Under the pieces are notes generated by a model, which made no database searches, was not told where the DNA came from, and saw only the letters and a program-made list of their open reading frames with translations. The position numbers were made by a program, and so were the translations under genes. A DNA stretch of 64,000 nucleotides. Source: Ectobius pallidus (taxonomy: Eukaryota; Arthropoda; Insecta; Blattodea; Ectobiidae). The stretch is from the NCBI GenBank assembly GCA_964059195.1, contig CAXKWD010000003.1:16412606-16476605 (forward strand), in the 5' to 3' direction. Below are positions 32,807 through 43,000 of the stretch, piece by piece; position 1 is the first letter of the stretch, and every line of letters begins with the position of its first letter.

Positions 32807-34238
32807 CAGGGCCCGGATTTTGATGACATGTCACCTTTTAACTAGAACATCATGGACGTTGCCCACTAGTGCAGATATTTTGAGCGTGACTCCTATATTA
32901 TAAAAATGGGAATTTTAGGGCCATTTTGGCCATTTTTCCCATTTTTCATTTACAGGTCATTTTTAGAATTATTCATTATTTGGACGTTTTACGGTCTATT
33001 TTTTGCACATATCATATGTTTAGGTAATTTTTAAAATATAATCTCATTATTTTCTTAATTTGTGGTGTTTCTCGCATTATATAGAGTTTTTGTGCATTTA
33101 GTTGCATTGAATACTATCGGAACTCAATAAATCTTGTTGTTATAATTTGGATACAGAAAGACGGTGTTTGCTGTTTGCATTTAATTTATGTAATTAGTAA
33201 CTATACAAGCCTATATTTGGGTCAACAACATAAATGTAGAATAGACACAAAGCTGATGAATAAACTACAGTGTGTCCCACGCAAGAGTTGGCCAATGACG
33301 CGGGTTCCTGCGGCGCGGCGGGCACAGCTCCAACTCCCGAGCGATCGGGTGAAATATCTACGCTAATGAAGCCGCGATCGGTGTTATGATTCAGGTTCTC
33401 ACATTTACAGTTGGAATTACAATGAAAATAACCACGTACCTCATCATAAAAGATGTTGGAAATGTCCTCCTCTTGCATCCACACAACACTGGTACCTTTT
33501 TAAGAATTTTTTTTTCACGCGCATAAGTTCAGCTTCCGAGATAGAATTAATTTCTCTTCTGATATTGTCTAAGTTTTTCTAATGTATAGGGGTTTGATCT
33601 AATTTCTCTTCAGTAAGTACGCGTCGCTTGGTCTCTCGTTTCCTATCGAGAATCGAACCCGTTTCCCGAAGTTTACCTAAAATGGTGTCAGTGTTGTGTG
33701 GATGCGAGAGGAGAACATTTCCAACATCTCTTATGATGAGGTACGTGTTTATTTTCATTGTAATTTTAACTGTAAGTGTGAGAACCTGAATCATAACACC
33801 GATCGCGGCTTCATTAGCGTAAATATTTCACCCGATCGCTCGGGAGTTGAAGCTGTGCCCGCCGCGCCGCAGGAACCCGCGTCATTGGCCAACTCTTGCG
33901 TGGGACACACTGTAGTATTTTCAAACACATTTTTGGGTCATAATTTTTTTAGTTTCTGGGCCTTTTTTCTATTTTTTTTTTTTTTTATTTTTGCAGTAAT
34001 TTTTTACCTCATTTTAAAAATATTTTTAGGTCATCAAAAAGTCAATATGATTTGATCAACAACATAAATGTAAAATAGACACAAATCTGATGAATAAACT
34101 AGTATTTTCAAAAATATTTTTTTGGGTCATAATTATTTTAGTTTTTGGGTCATTTTTTATTTTTCTATTTTTTTATTTTTGCAATAATTTTATACCTCTT
34201 TTTAAAAGTATTTTTAGGTCATCAAAATCCCAGCCCTG
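32807..34238. mobile_element. hAT element J with internal duplication and nested foldback
   Basis: Ends CAGGGCCCGGATTTTGATGA and, inverted, CAGGGCTGGGATTTTGATGA. Near-perfect 8-bp duplication TTTATAAG/TTTATAAA (32799-32806, 34239-34246). A stretch of about 165 bp is duplicated in tandem (unit 1: 33221-33267 plus 33913-34052; unit 2: 34053-34225). Unit 1 holds the foldback at 33268-33912. No coding is preserved. A 5' fragment of the same family lies at 62226-62415. Confidence 0.85.
33268..33912. mobile_element. Foldback element, 224-bp arms, TA target
   Basis: Arms 33268-33491 and 33689-33912 are near-identical inverted copies, starting CAGTGTGTCCCACGCAAGAG, with a unique spacer of 197 bp. 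TA at 33266-33267 and 33913-33914. The empty site is visible in the neighbouring duplicate at 34100-34101. Tc1/mariner-type ends; no transposase. Arms are GC-rich relative to the host element. Confidence 0.9.
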
Positions 34239-34880
34239 TTTATAAATATTTGTGCAAATCAATTCTGCTTTAATCACGTGGCAAATTTGGTATTCAAGGA
34301 TAAAATCATAATATCGTTACATAATTATCTTATTCTAGAATATTAACATTGGTTTTATTAGTATTATCGTTATTGTTTTAATTTCATTATTATTATTATC
34401 ATTATTATTATTATTATTATTATTACTTTGTGATTCCAGTGTTGTTTCATACGGCTGGATGTTGGGCTGGCTACAGGACAAATTGGCAGCGGTCTCTACA
34501 ATAATTACAAATTATCGAGCGTGCATAAAAAGGAATACAATAAACAATTGTTATTGTGGGAATGTATCAATGGCACTCTTCCAGTACATTTGATTGTTAT
34601 GGATAATAATTCAGTGTTTACAAAGCATCTCCAGTCCCATTAGTGCTGCTACATCAACTCGAATCCAAGCATAGCATTCATGTCAAACTACTTGATGTAT
34701 TGTCCGCGTCCGCAGCCCAGCCGCGCCGCCGGTTCGAACTCCGCTGCGGGGCGCATAGCTTGCCCCAGAAGTAGCACTTCCTTCAAAACAACCCGGAAAA
34801 AGCGCTAAACGATATAGATATGTTAATTCCAGTTAATCGATTAATTTCGGGCCTTTAGACAGGTACTGACTAATCATTCA
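34239..34880. other. Spacer with ATT microsatellite
   Basis: An (ATT)n-rich tract at 34385-34426. At 34729-34741 GGTTCGAACTCC resembles a B box, but no A box or shared body supports a SINE. No gene. Confidence 0.4.
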
Positions 34881-35332
34881 CTAGCTGATTGCCCGCCCTT
34901 CGTACAGGTGAAAAAATATTTTGCAAGATTCTTAGAGTTACTTGGTAAATAACCAAGAGGAAGTGACCGTAGTTTTTTTTTTTTTTTACTTTGTTTGCGA
35001 TTTTTTAACGGTTTGTGAACAATATAATCTAAAGATAAAATAATGGACTTGTTTAAGATATTTACAGTTTCTCTCGTGCTTAGTGTGTGGGCCTGGCATG
35101 CAAGCGTTCCCGGGTTCAAATCCCGAGTCAGACGGGCGTGTCATTCGTGGTGGGCGAAGCCGTGACTTGGGAGGTTTTTCTCGGGAATTCTCTTGTTTCC
35201 CCTCTAATACCACCAACACTCTCCCTTTCACCTTCAATCCCCCCCCCCCATTATCATCCCGTTTCCTTTCCCGGCTTTCGGGCCGTCCCCCACACAATCT
35301 TATAAAGTATCATTCTGGCACTTAATAATTGC
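34881..35332. mobile_element. Composite: possible Helitron end, tRNA-headed SINE piece, family E terminus
   Basis: The left edge CTAGCTGATTGCCCGCCC resembles an inverted Helitron 3' end. 35080-35270 carries a tRNA-like B box (GGGTTCAAATCCC, 35113-35125) followed by GGGAGGTTTTTCTCGGG. 35284-35332 matches the terminus of family E (CCACACAATCTTATAAAG, then GGCACTTAATAA). Whether this is one element or three abutting fragments cannot be decided. Confidence 0.5.
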
Positions 35333-35389
35333 TTACTTATTCAATGGCAATAGACAATTCCTCAGAAAGCTAAAGGAATATTATCTATT

Positions 35390-35662
35390 TTATGGAACCC
35401 GAAGGTTCATTGCCGCGCTTACCTGAGCCCATCATTCAACCCTATTCTGTCCTAACTCCATCCAACCATCCCTCGCAAATCCTACTTCTCTTAAATCTAT
35501 CCTAATATTGTCCTCCCACTTACGTCTAGGTCTTCCAAGTGGTATTTTCCCTTTGAGTCTCCCAGTCAATATTTTTTAGACATGTCATTCCTCCGCAATG
35601 CGTGCAACATGTCTAGCCCATTTCATCCTCCGTGATTTAATTGCCCTTACTATACCCATAAG
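35390..35662 (-). pseudogene. RTE reverse-transcriptase 3' fragment
   Basis: Reverse complement of the 3' coding end seen at 29530-29755: ATGAAATGGGCTAGACATGT, GGAAGACCTAGACGTAAGTG, GATGGTTGGATGGAGTTAG, then AATGAACCTTCGGGTTCC at the left. Frames are broken. Confidence 0.8.
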
Positions 35663-35668
35663 AGATAT

Positions 35669-35854
35669 ACTAGAGGAGAGGGAGAAATAGAAGACGAAAC
35701 AGAGATGGAAGAAAAGAGGATACAAGACGAAAGGATAGGAGAAAGAATAGAAAATATAAGAAAAGTAACAGGAAATCGCAGAAATATAACTGCTGGAAAA
35801 TCACCTACGTACGAAGCAAAGAGAGAAAAGTCAACGGAAACAACTTCTTCGTAA
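35669..35854 (+). other. Purine-rich open frame of unknown origin
   Basis: An uninterrupted frame (first ATG 35705, 49 codons) rich in Glu, Lys and Arg, ending KREKSTETTSS before TAA. It abuts the RTE fragment on the other strand. Composition differs sharply from neighbours (A and G dominate one strand). It could be a transposon ORF remnant or a chance frame in a purine-rich tract; no family is recognised. Confidence 0.3.
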
Positions 35855-36363
35855 TACTAAGATGTTATCTTCTGATTTTCTATGACCTAGTAATGTAAGA
35901 GATCAAGCACAGTACATTATATACATATAGCACATGTTACATCTCAGAGATATATTTATATATATATAGCTAGCTGCGAATGTAGTAGCTGAAGGTCTTG
36001 ATATCTCTCTGATACTTTGTATGGCATCTGCTGAAATTAGTTGAGCTTAACTTCTTCACCCTCCCAAGAGAACTGGCACAAGATGGCGCAGCTATTACAG
36101 TGGAATTAATTATCCTGAGAGAGGGAGGCTTGTAATGGTAAAGGTACGAGTCGAGACTATCTCTCTTTCAATACCACATCCTATTAAATTGAAAAGAAGA
36201 GATAGGAGGCCATGACAACCAACTTCCTCTACTTACTATAGTTTAAATTAGGTTAGGTTCTTTATATGAACTTCTCCTTCCTTTACTTCCTTTTTATACC
36301 AGCTCTAACCAGTGTTAGTTAATAGTTTCTTTAAGCCCTTAAGTTTATCGAAAACTCGAAATG
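35855..36363. other. Spacer, nothing recognised
   Basis: No feature recognised. Confidence 0.4.
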
Positions 36364-36371
36364 TATATAAG

Positions 36372-37277
36372 TAAAGCCCGGATTTTCATGCACTATCAAA
36401 CTTAAAAACATGCATGCATTCATGCACTATCGTATCTCCAAATATGCACAATGAAGGGCGAAACATGCACTATCAAAAATCCGCACTGTACTGCAATATA
36501 TTTCAATTTCTCTTAAAAAATATACAACAACGAATTTTTCCAAATTCTCCTCACTTAAACTCGTGCGTTTATCAGTTAGGACATTCTTGAACGCAGGAAA
36601 GTATCTTTCTACTTCACAAGAAGTAACAGGGGCATACTTACGGGAAGAAATTTGACTGAGGGTGAGATCGAATTCCATGTCTCTTACATTTTTTCCACAT
36701 AATACCGGTACGTCTTTCACTGTTTTCAGAAGTTTAAGATCAGGATTTGAACTAAGTACCTTCTTTTGTTTTTCCCTAACTGTCACACCCATTTCTCCAC
36801 AACACGATTCCAAAGATAATTCAACGTCTTCAACAATGGCTAGTGACTGACAAATTCGATCAGTGAACATTCTGTTTAGCAGTTATCTTTCAATGGAAGG
36901 TGGTGGGGGTCGACGAGTCGGCATTTTCTTTTGTAGCCTGGAGATCATATTACTGTTTATTTAGAGTAAACAGTAGTTTGCACTCTCAAATTGATGCAGG
37001 TGGCAGACTCTGTTGCCAAGTCAATCAAATAACAATGGTAATTCAATACAACATTTTTACGTTTCTTTGAAAAGTCGAGATTTTAGGGAGGCACATTCAT
37101 AATGTGCACAGCTATGCATGGTAACTTGATATTATGCACTAAAACCAGAAAATGGGGGTTTATATGCATTAAAAACGTCTGAATATGCTGTATTAATCCA
37201 ACAAAATCCAAAACATGCATTATGCATGAATTTTGCCATAAAAAGGCCGAAATATTTGCATGGAAATCCGGGCTCTA
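36372..37277 (-). mobile_element. hAT element K, internally deleted
   Basis: Ends TAAAGCCCGGATTTTCATGC and, inverted, TAGAGCCCGGATTTCCATGC, with a perfect 8-bp duplication TATATAAG (36364-36371, 37278-37285). On the minus strand a transposase-like start (ATG at 36924, MPTRRPPPPS then stop) and a C-terminal domain (see next entry) remain, with the middle lost. Confidence 0.9.
36480..36870 (-). pseudogene. hAT transposase C-terminal dimerisation domain relic
   Basis: A 147-codon frame (36870-36427) contains KYAPVTSCEVERYFPAFKN (residues 78-96) and LTDKRTSLSEENLEKFVVVY (98-117). This matches the general hAT C-terminal pattern, where VERSFS is followed by DKR and ENL. The frame then runs into the subterminal repeat without a domain. 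The catalytic region is absent. It is a relic, although this part of the frame is open. Confidence 0.75.
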
Positions 37278-37285
37278 TATATAAG

Positions 37286-37812
37286 CTATAGTAATAAAAG
37301 GAAGTGTCTGTCTCTGTGCGCGTTGCCCAGCGAAATCTACTGAACGTAGAGATCTGAAATTTGAAAAATAGATGGACTGAAGGGTGGGCAAATGCACCTT
37401 GGAGCCGGATTTTTAATTTTCGCCTTCGTTCGCGAGTTATGAGTGAAAAACAAGCAGAAAACGTGCATTTTTTTGCGCTTTCGAAGCATCAGTTTTCAGT
37501 ATTACGTTTCAATTGTCAAATCAAATGCAGGTGGCTTTGCCTTTTTTGTCATAACTTGGAAATAAAAGCATCGCGATTTTTTCAATATATCGCTTCGATT
37601 CTGTGAACTCACCCTAGTCGATTCGTTTGTTTATAATGTCAAATACAATGCACTCCAAAGCCGGATTTTTAGCTGTTTTGATATAATTATTAATCGTTTA
37701 ATTTATGAATGATTCGCGTGTAAGTGTTAATAAATGTTAATGTTTTCATTATTTTGCTCTTAATTTTTAATCTACGAATTAATTATCGTGGGCGAAGCAG
37801 TGGACACCTGCT
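37286..37812 (+). mobile_element. Helitron, family A
   Basis: Starts near CTATAGTAATAAAAGGAAGT with CTGTCTCTGTGCG, runs through GCGAAATCTACTGAACG, GATGGACTGAAGGGTGG and GAAGCATCAGTTTTC. The 3' end is a mutated hairpin GTGGGCGAAGCAGTGGACAC followed by CTGCTAT, so CTAG is lost. It abuts the 8-bp target duplication of the hAT element on its left. Confidence 0.75.
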
Positions 37813-38059
37813 ATTTTTTTTACAACTTATGAAGGTAAATAAATGCTGCAAAATATGCTGCACATTCTTTCTCACATATACGTATTAGGCCTATTACATT
37901 TTAGATGGACGGAAAATATGTACAGCCGGCTGAAAAAAGGTTGGGACTACCAGTGGCATACGAAGGTGGTGGCGGAAGGGGCGGTCCGCCCCACACCCCT
38001 CTGTGAGCAAAGGCCAGGTTTGAGTGAATAAACATTTGTCTATTAAACATCGTAATGCA
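37813..38059. other. Short spacer
   Basis: No feature recognised. Confidence 0.4.
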
Positions 38060-39007
38060 TTTTTTTCACTCCTTAGCTAGTAAGTGGTACTTACGAACAT
38101 TGTTTACATGGATCGTAAGTTGACATTCCCACACAGTCTTGTTGCTAAGGGCGGTTGCGATGAGGTTAAATTACTTACGGTCCTTGCGCTACGTCATAAT
38201 TCATTACGATACACTTCATAATACATGCCTTTATGAACAAGGCCCCCAGGACAAATATTCGGTTCCCATAACAACAAACACAAGCGAATCACTTTCTGAA
38301 ATAAACATCTCTCTTCAAGAATGTATACACATAATATTTTCAGGTAATATCACAATTAATATAATTAAATTGATATAAGTAACCGTCGTGCAAAAAATAG
38401 CATGCAACACACGGGCCGTAATAGTATATTGCGATACAAGTGCCGTAAGGCACGTTTACGGGTCGAGGAAACAGATTGAAAACCCGAGGCGCAGCCGAGG
38501 GTTTTTAAGTTTTCGAGACCCGTAAATGCCTTTACGGCCCGTGTGTTGCATGCTATTTTTTGCACGATGATTATTTATATCAATTTAATTATATTAATTG
38601 TGATATTACCTAAAAATATTATGTAAATACATTCTTGAAAATAGATGTTTATTTCAGAAAGTGATTCGCATGTGTTTGTTGTTATGGGAACCGAATATTT
38701 GTCCTGGGGGCCGTGGCCATAAAGGCTTGTATTATGAAGTGTATCGTAATGAATTATGACGTAGCGCTTGGACCGTAAGTGTTTTAACCTCATCGCAACC
38801 GGCCTTAGCAACAAGACTGTGTGGGAATGTCAACTTACGATCCATGTAAACAAAGTTCGTAAGTACCACTTACTAGCTAAGGAGTGCAAAAAGGCATTTA
38901 CGGGTCTCGAAAACTTAAAAACCCTCGGCTGCGCCTCGGGTTTTCAATCTGTTTCCGCGACCCGTAAACGTGCCTTACGGCACTTGTATCGCAATATACT
39001 ATTTAAA
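38060..39007 (-). mobile_element. Element P, inverse copy split by a forward copy
   Basis: 38060-38420 and 38893-39007 are consecutive parts of one minus-strand copy (tail then head). They are separated exactly by the plus-strand copy at 38421-38892. The break lies inside the head hairpin (GGGCCGTAA before, GGCATTTACGGG after). The third copy at 49425-49880 confirms the order of blocks. No coding is seen. Family unknown. Confidence 0.75.
38421..38892 (+). mobile_element. Element P, forward copy inserted into its sibling
   Basis: Starts TAGTATATTGCGATACAAG and ends TAGCTAAGGAGTGCAAAAA. The first ~140 bp forms an imperfect GC-rich hairpin (GCCGTAAGGCACGTTTACGG against the inverse of CCGTAAATGCCTTTACGGC; inner CCGAGGCGCAGCCGAGG). 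After TATTTTTTGCACGA the tail is AT-rich, and TTTTTTGCAC is inverted at the 3' end. There are no long TIRs at the outermost ends. An A-rich target or tail leaves the duplication unclear. Confidence 0.7.
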
Positions 39008-39308
39008 CAATGAATTAAATAAAATACTGGTTAGAAACAATCACATTGGAAGCACCGTAGGCCTACTGTAATAATATAAGCCCTACGAGCAAGAGAGGAG
39101 AGGGCAATCTCATTTTTCAAGCTTGGCCAAATATCAATTCAGAACTCTTGTTGTAAAACGAGTCAATTTTGATGATGTAATAACAAAATTTACAGAGGAA
39201 AAAGTTCGCAAGAAAGATTTTTAATTTATGTAGGCCTACTAATTACTTTATGGTTAATTTACCTTTTACATCTTTGCTGTTTGGGTCTGTACATAAAATA
39301 TTATTACG
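39008..39308. other. Spacer, nothing recognised
   Basis: No feature recognised. Confidence 0.4.
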
Positions 39309-39649
39309 AACCGAGCGAGATGGCCGAGATGGTAATGTTTTGGACTCGCATTCGGAAGGTCCCAGGTTCAAATCAGTGTCCGGGTAATTTGACAAGGGTT
39401 TTTTTTTTCATGCTTTCCCCAGTCGTAAAGGCAAATGCTGAATTGGATATTTACATACCATGAATCAACCTTACGATTTCATCCTGTATCATATCCATTT
39501 AAATTAATATCAGTTGAAATTTACTCCACAAAAATATAACATTAATAGAAATAATTGACAATCAATAGTTCCATGGCCTACCCTACTGTATAGACACACA
39601 GACCCGAACTCCTGATATGACCTAGCAGCTAAAAGGGGTATAAACACAG

Positions 39650-39655
<6 letters not shown>
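39309..39655 (+). mobile_element. tRNA-headed SINE, family D
   Basis: Head GAGCGAGATGGCCGAGATGG (A box TGGCCGAGATGG), B box GGTTCAAATC, then TTTCATGCTTTCCCCAGTCG and the body shared with 17150-17460, with the 3' end GGGGTATAAACACAGCTGA. It is the fullest of the family D copies here and is followed directly by a TA microsatellite. Confidence 0.8.
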
Positions 39656-39722
<67 letters not shown>

Positions 39723-39731
39723 TATATATAA
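39656..39731. repeat. TA microsatellite, ~75 bp
   Basis: Nearly uninterrupted alternating T and A with one phase slip near 39715, directly at the 3' end of the SINE. Confidence 0.95.
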
Positions 39732-40529
39732 AGAAATCATAACTATTTAGTGAAATAACTTTTCAATACCATGGCTGAAGGAACTGCATACTAATTTTAA
39801 CATTTTCACTTTTTATGAAACTGAGTACATTTAATCATCGTATGCAAATATTACCTAAAAGAAAGTTTTTCATGCACTTGAAAAAAGTTAGTAATAATGT
39901 AATAGTATAAGACTTAATAGCAGTAGTGCTATATTGTGGAACTTTTATTTCCTAAGTCTTGTGTTAAAACTTCATGTTGTCTAAAACATATATTTCTTAA
40001 CATTGATCATAGTAAAGTTATTCTATGGCCGCACAAACAACTCTGATAGTTGCAGATAATCGTTGCTTATACTGATCTTGTTTAATTAAGTTGGTTATAA
40101 CAGCAAGTAAAGCAGTTAAGAAGCAGCGGTCAAGCAAATCTACTTTATGGATAGTTTATATCTCCCCTGGTATGCAACCCACTGTAAACAGCATTAAAAG
40201 CTCTAAATAATTAGACTTCTCGTTTAACTATGTTAGTGGTTTTCGGTCAATAAATACGCGTGCAGCATGCCACTAGATCAGGCCAGTCCAATTTTAGAGG
40301 AACTGAGACCAAATTGATCTGGAAACATTTCTTCGTAAAAACTTCCTGAAAGGCAGTTAGTTAAAAACAAACTCAGGCTGTTAGTTATAAACAAACTCAG
40401 GCTGTTATAATAATAATAAAATCAGGTAAACTGATATAACAAAGTGCCAGTATGTTTTTGTTGAATCAATTATAATATTGCAATTATGATATGCAGAAAA
40501 TAAGTTTTTCTAATCAGATTAAAATCGAC
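39732..40529. other. Spacer, nothing recognised
   Basis: A short local duplication (AACAAACTCAGGCTGTTA twice near 40367-40405). No gene. Confidence 0.4.
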
Positions 40530-41340
40530 CAGCGTCAGCAGAACTACAGATTTGTGATGCTTTGACAATCGCGCACTCACATAAAAAAATAATGATAATA
40601 ATAATAATAATAATAATAATATTAATAAATTTAAAAAAAAAATCCATGTCAAATCGGCCGGCTCCGGGATTTGATCCGGGGACCTCCAGAATACGAGTCC
40701 AAGTTGTTACCATTTGGCCAACTCAGTCAGTTCGACGGTGTTGTTTGATAAGCATATGTGAAGGAATAGTGTTAACTGTCAAATTATACCGGTAGACAAA
40801 AGTTAAAAAACATGTGACCTTTAATTAGTCGTTACTCTAGGACCCGGTCAACCGAGTAGATCCAAAATTAATAGGCTTCTTGCCATGGACGTTATAAATG
40901 CTTGTACCAAGTTTCATGAAAATCCGATAAAGCTTATTTGAGTTATGGGGCCTTTTGTTATATAATACCATAAAAATGCACTAAATTGGGCATTATTCCG
41001 GTACCGGCCAACCGATTTGGTCCAATATCAACAGACGTCTTCCCATGGACATTATAAATGTGTATACTAAGTTTCATAAAAATCCGATAGAGCGTATTTG
41101 AGTTATGGCGCTTTTAAATAAAAACACTAAATTGGGTTTGACGCCGCTACCTGTGAACCGATTTGGTTCAATATCAATTGGGTTCTTCCCATGGACATTA
41201 TAAATGTGTATACCAAGTTTCATGAAAATCTGATAAAGCGTATTTGAGTTATGGCGCGTACAGACACACGGACAGACAGACAGACAGACATTTTTCCGTC
41301 CTCCACACAATCTCATAAAGTACCATACTGGCACTTAATA
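40530..41340 (-). repeat. Family E composite with internal ~140-bp tandem units
   Basis: Right part: three tandem units (about 40849-40969, 40970-41115, 41116-41258), each with CAACCGA, CCATGGAC(G/A)TTATAAATG, AAGTTTCATGAAAATC and TTTGAGTTATGG. Left part: a SINE D-type tRNA head on the minus strand (40735-40645, box GGATCAAATCCC), an AAT microsatellite (40590-40625) and the tail CAGAACTACAGATTTGTGAT. The right end has CAGACAGACAGACAG and GGCACTTAATAA. Confidence 0.75.
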
Positions 41341-42016
41341 ATAATTTATACCATTCAGCATACAATGCAATAGGTAACGTCAATGAGCCATTAAAATAAT
41401 ACATCTATTTTCAGGTATTCGTGTACAGTGTAAAAATTATGTCTTTCTAACATATATTTAATTCTCTTTTAAAATATATTTGCATCTCTAGTCTGTCTCA
41501 AAGACACAGGTAACTTATTATATAATTTTATCCCAAGATAAAAATGAGAATCATGGTTTTCTCTAAACGAAATTTAGGTAACACCATATTATTTCTTCCC
41601 CTTGTATCATAACTGTGTATATCAGAAAACAATACCTCATTCTTATTTTGATGGGGAACAAAAATTATTCAAACATGCAAATATATACAATGATGCCAAA
41701 GTTAAAATTCCAAATTCCTGAAAAATTGGTCTTCAATGTTGGCGAGAATCGCAGTTCTTTATTATTCTGATAGCCTTAAGTTTTGCTTGGCGAACAAAAT
41801 TTTATAGAGCTAAGAAATATGCACACACTAAATCACAAAAACTAAAGAAAAAAGAAAACACAAGAAAAATATATATTCACATGACTGTTAGTGTTTAATT
41901 ATAAAAATACACCAAGAAAAATAAATTATTTTAGAATGACTACTTTATAATATATTTTACTCTATTCTTATATCCACGTGTATTCATTTTATTTATATTT
42001 TGACATTTTCTTACTA
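41341..42016. other. Spacer, nothing recognised
   Basis: AT-rich, no feature recognised. Confidence 0.4.
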
Positions 42017-42498
42017 TTTTATTGTATAGTCTTACTTTGGAACTAAAGTCATGTTGTTCTACATTTAAATCCAATTAAGGGGTGTGTTATGTGGGGTGAG
42101 AATGTGTTTTTAAAAATCCTATTTATATTTATGGGGAAAAAAAGTAATGTCATATTCCAAAAATAATGTTACCACATCTGCAGCGGTCGGATGGTAGGCC
42201 AAGTCCCTCAAGGGATATAGCGCCACGGAGTTTAGATTAGTTTTATTATTGTATAGTTTTACTTCAGAACTAAAGCCATGTTGTTTTACATGTAATTTCA
42301 TTTAAGGGTGAGATTCGTCTTGTGGTGGGGTGAGAATGTGTTTTTAAAAATTCTATTTATATTTATGGAGAAAAGAGTAATACCATATTCCAAAAATAAT
42401 GTTACCACATGCCCCCAATCCTGCCATCTGCAGCGCTCGGATGGTAGGCAAAGTCCCTCAAGGGATATAGCGACACGGGGTTTAGTATAGTTTTATTA

Positions 42499-42888
42499 GA
42501 TATATAAGCATTCATGAACCACAGATTATTGTCTCTGTTGGACATTGCATGAGAATATTATAGAAGAAAAATTCCTCCGACACTGGGACTTGAACCCAGG
42601 ACCTTCGGCTAATCGCGCCAATGCTCTACCAACTAAGCTAAGTCGGAGTTCAATTCACAGCGCTAGATGGAACCTCTCTCCTATGACTGATTGCCCTAAT
42701 GCATATGACATAACTTGTCTGTCTGTGAGGTAGACCATTAAGGGCAATCAGTCATAGGAGAGAGGTTCCATCTGATGCTGTCAAGTGGTCTCTGGCTTAG
42801 CTCAGTTGGTAGAGCATTGGCGCGAATAGCCAAAGGTCCTGGGTTCAAGTCCCCGTGTCGGAGGAATTATTCTCCTATATTATTCTCA
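42499..42888. mobile_element. Inverted tRNA-headed repeat, family G
   Basis: Perfect 11-bp duplication TAGTTTTATTA (42488-42498, 42889-42899). The left arm carries a minus-strand tRNA-like block (about 42580-42650) and the right arm the same block on the plus strand (42791-42862). A central inverted repeat (AGATGGAACCTCTCTCCTAT against its inverse) flanks TGACATAACTTGTCTGTCTG. It is a head-to-head dimer bounded by a retroposon-like duplication. Confidence 0.8.
42791..42862 (+). pseudogene. tRNA-like sequence with near-complete cloverleaf
   Basis: D stem GCTC/GAGC, anticodon stem TTGGC/GCCAA with loop GCGAATA, T arm CTGGG-TTCAAGT-CCCCG, acceptor TCTGGCT/TGTCGGA (partly mismatched). The loop would read GAA at 34-36, but base 33 is C instead of T, which argues against a functional tRNA. 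It is the head of a repeat, not a lone tRNA gene. Confidence 0.65.
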
Positions 42889-43000
42889 TAGTTTTATTAT
42901 TGTATAGTTTTACTTTAGAACTAAAGCCATGTTGTTTTACATTTAATTTCAATAGGGGGTGAGATTCGTCTTGTGTTGTGTGGGGTGAGAATGTATTTTT

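Noticed and set aside
33696..34055. 119-codon plus-strand frame and its near-copy at 33194-33484
   Set aside because: The two frames are the same sequence because they lie in the inverted arms of a foldback element, not because of a duplicated gene.
32807..34238. LTR retrotransposon based on the repeated blocks around 33.2 and 34.06 kb
   Set aside because: No TG...CA ends, primer-binding site or gag-pol coding; the repeat is a 165-bp internal duplication within TIR-bounded hAT DNA.
38365..39013. Paired short frames with identical peptides on both strands near 38.4-39.0 kb as a gene family
   Set aside because: They are the inverted copies of element P read in equivalent phases.
39656..39731. 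Promoter or origin in the TA tract
   Set aside because: The tract follows directly on a SINE 3' end and is best explained as its expanded tail.
42791..42862. Functional tRNA gene
   Set aside because: It is embedded in an inverted repeat present several times, has C at position 33 and a weak acceptor stem.
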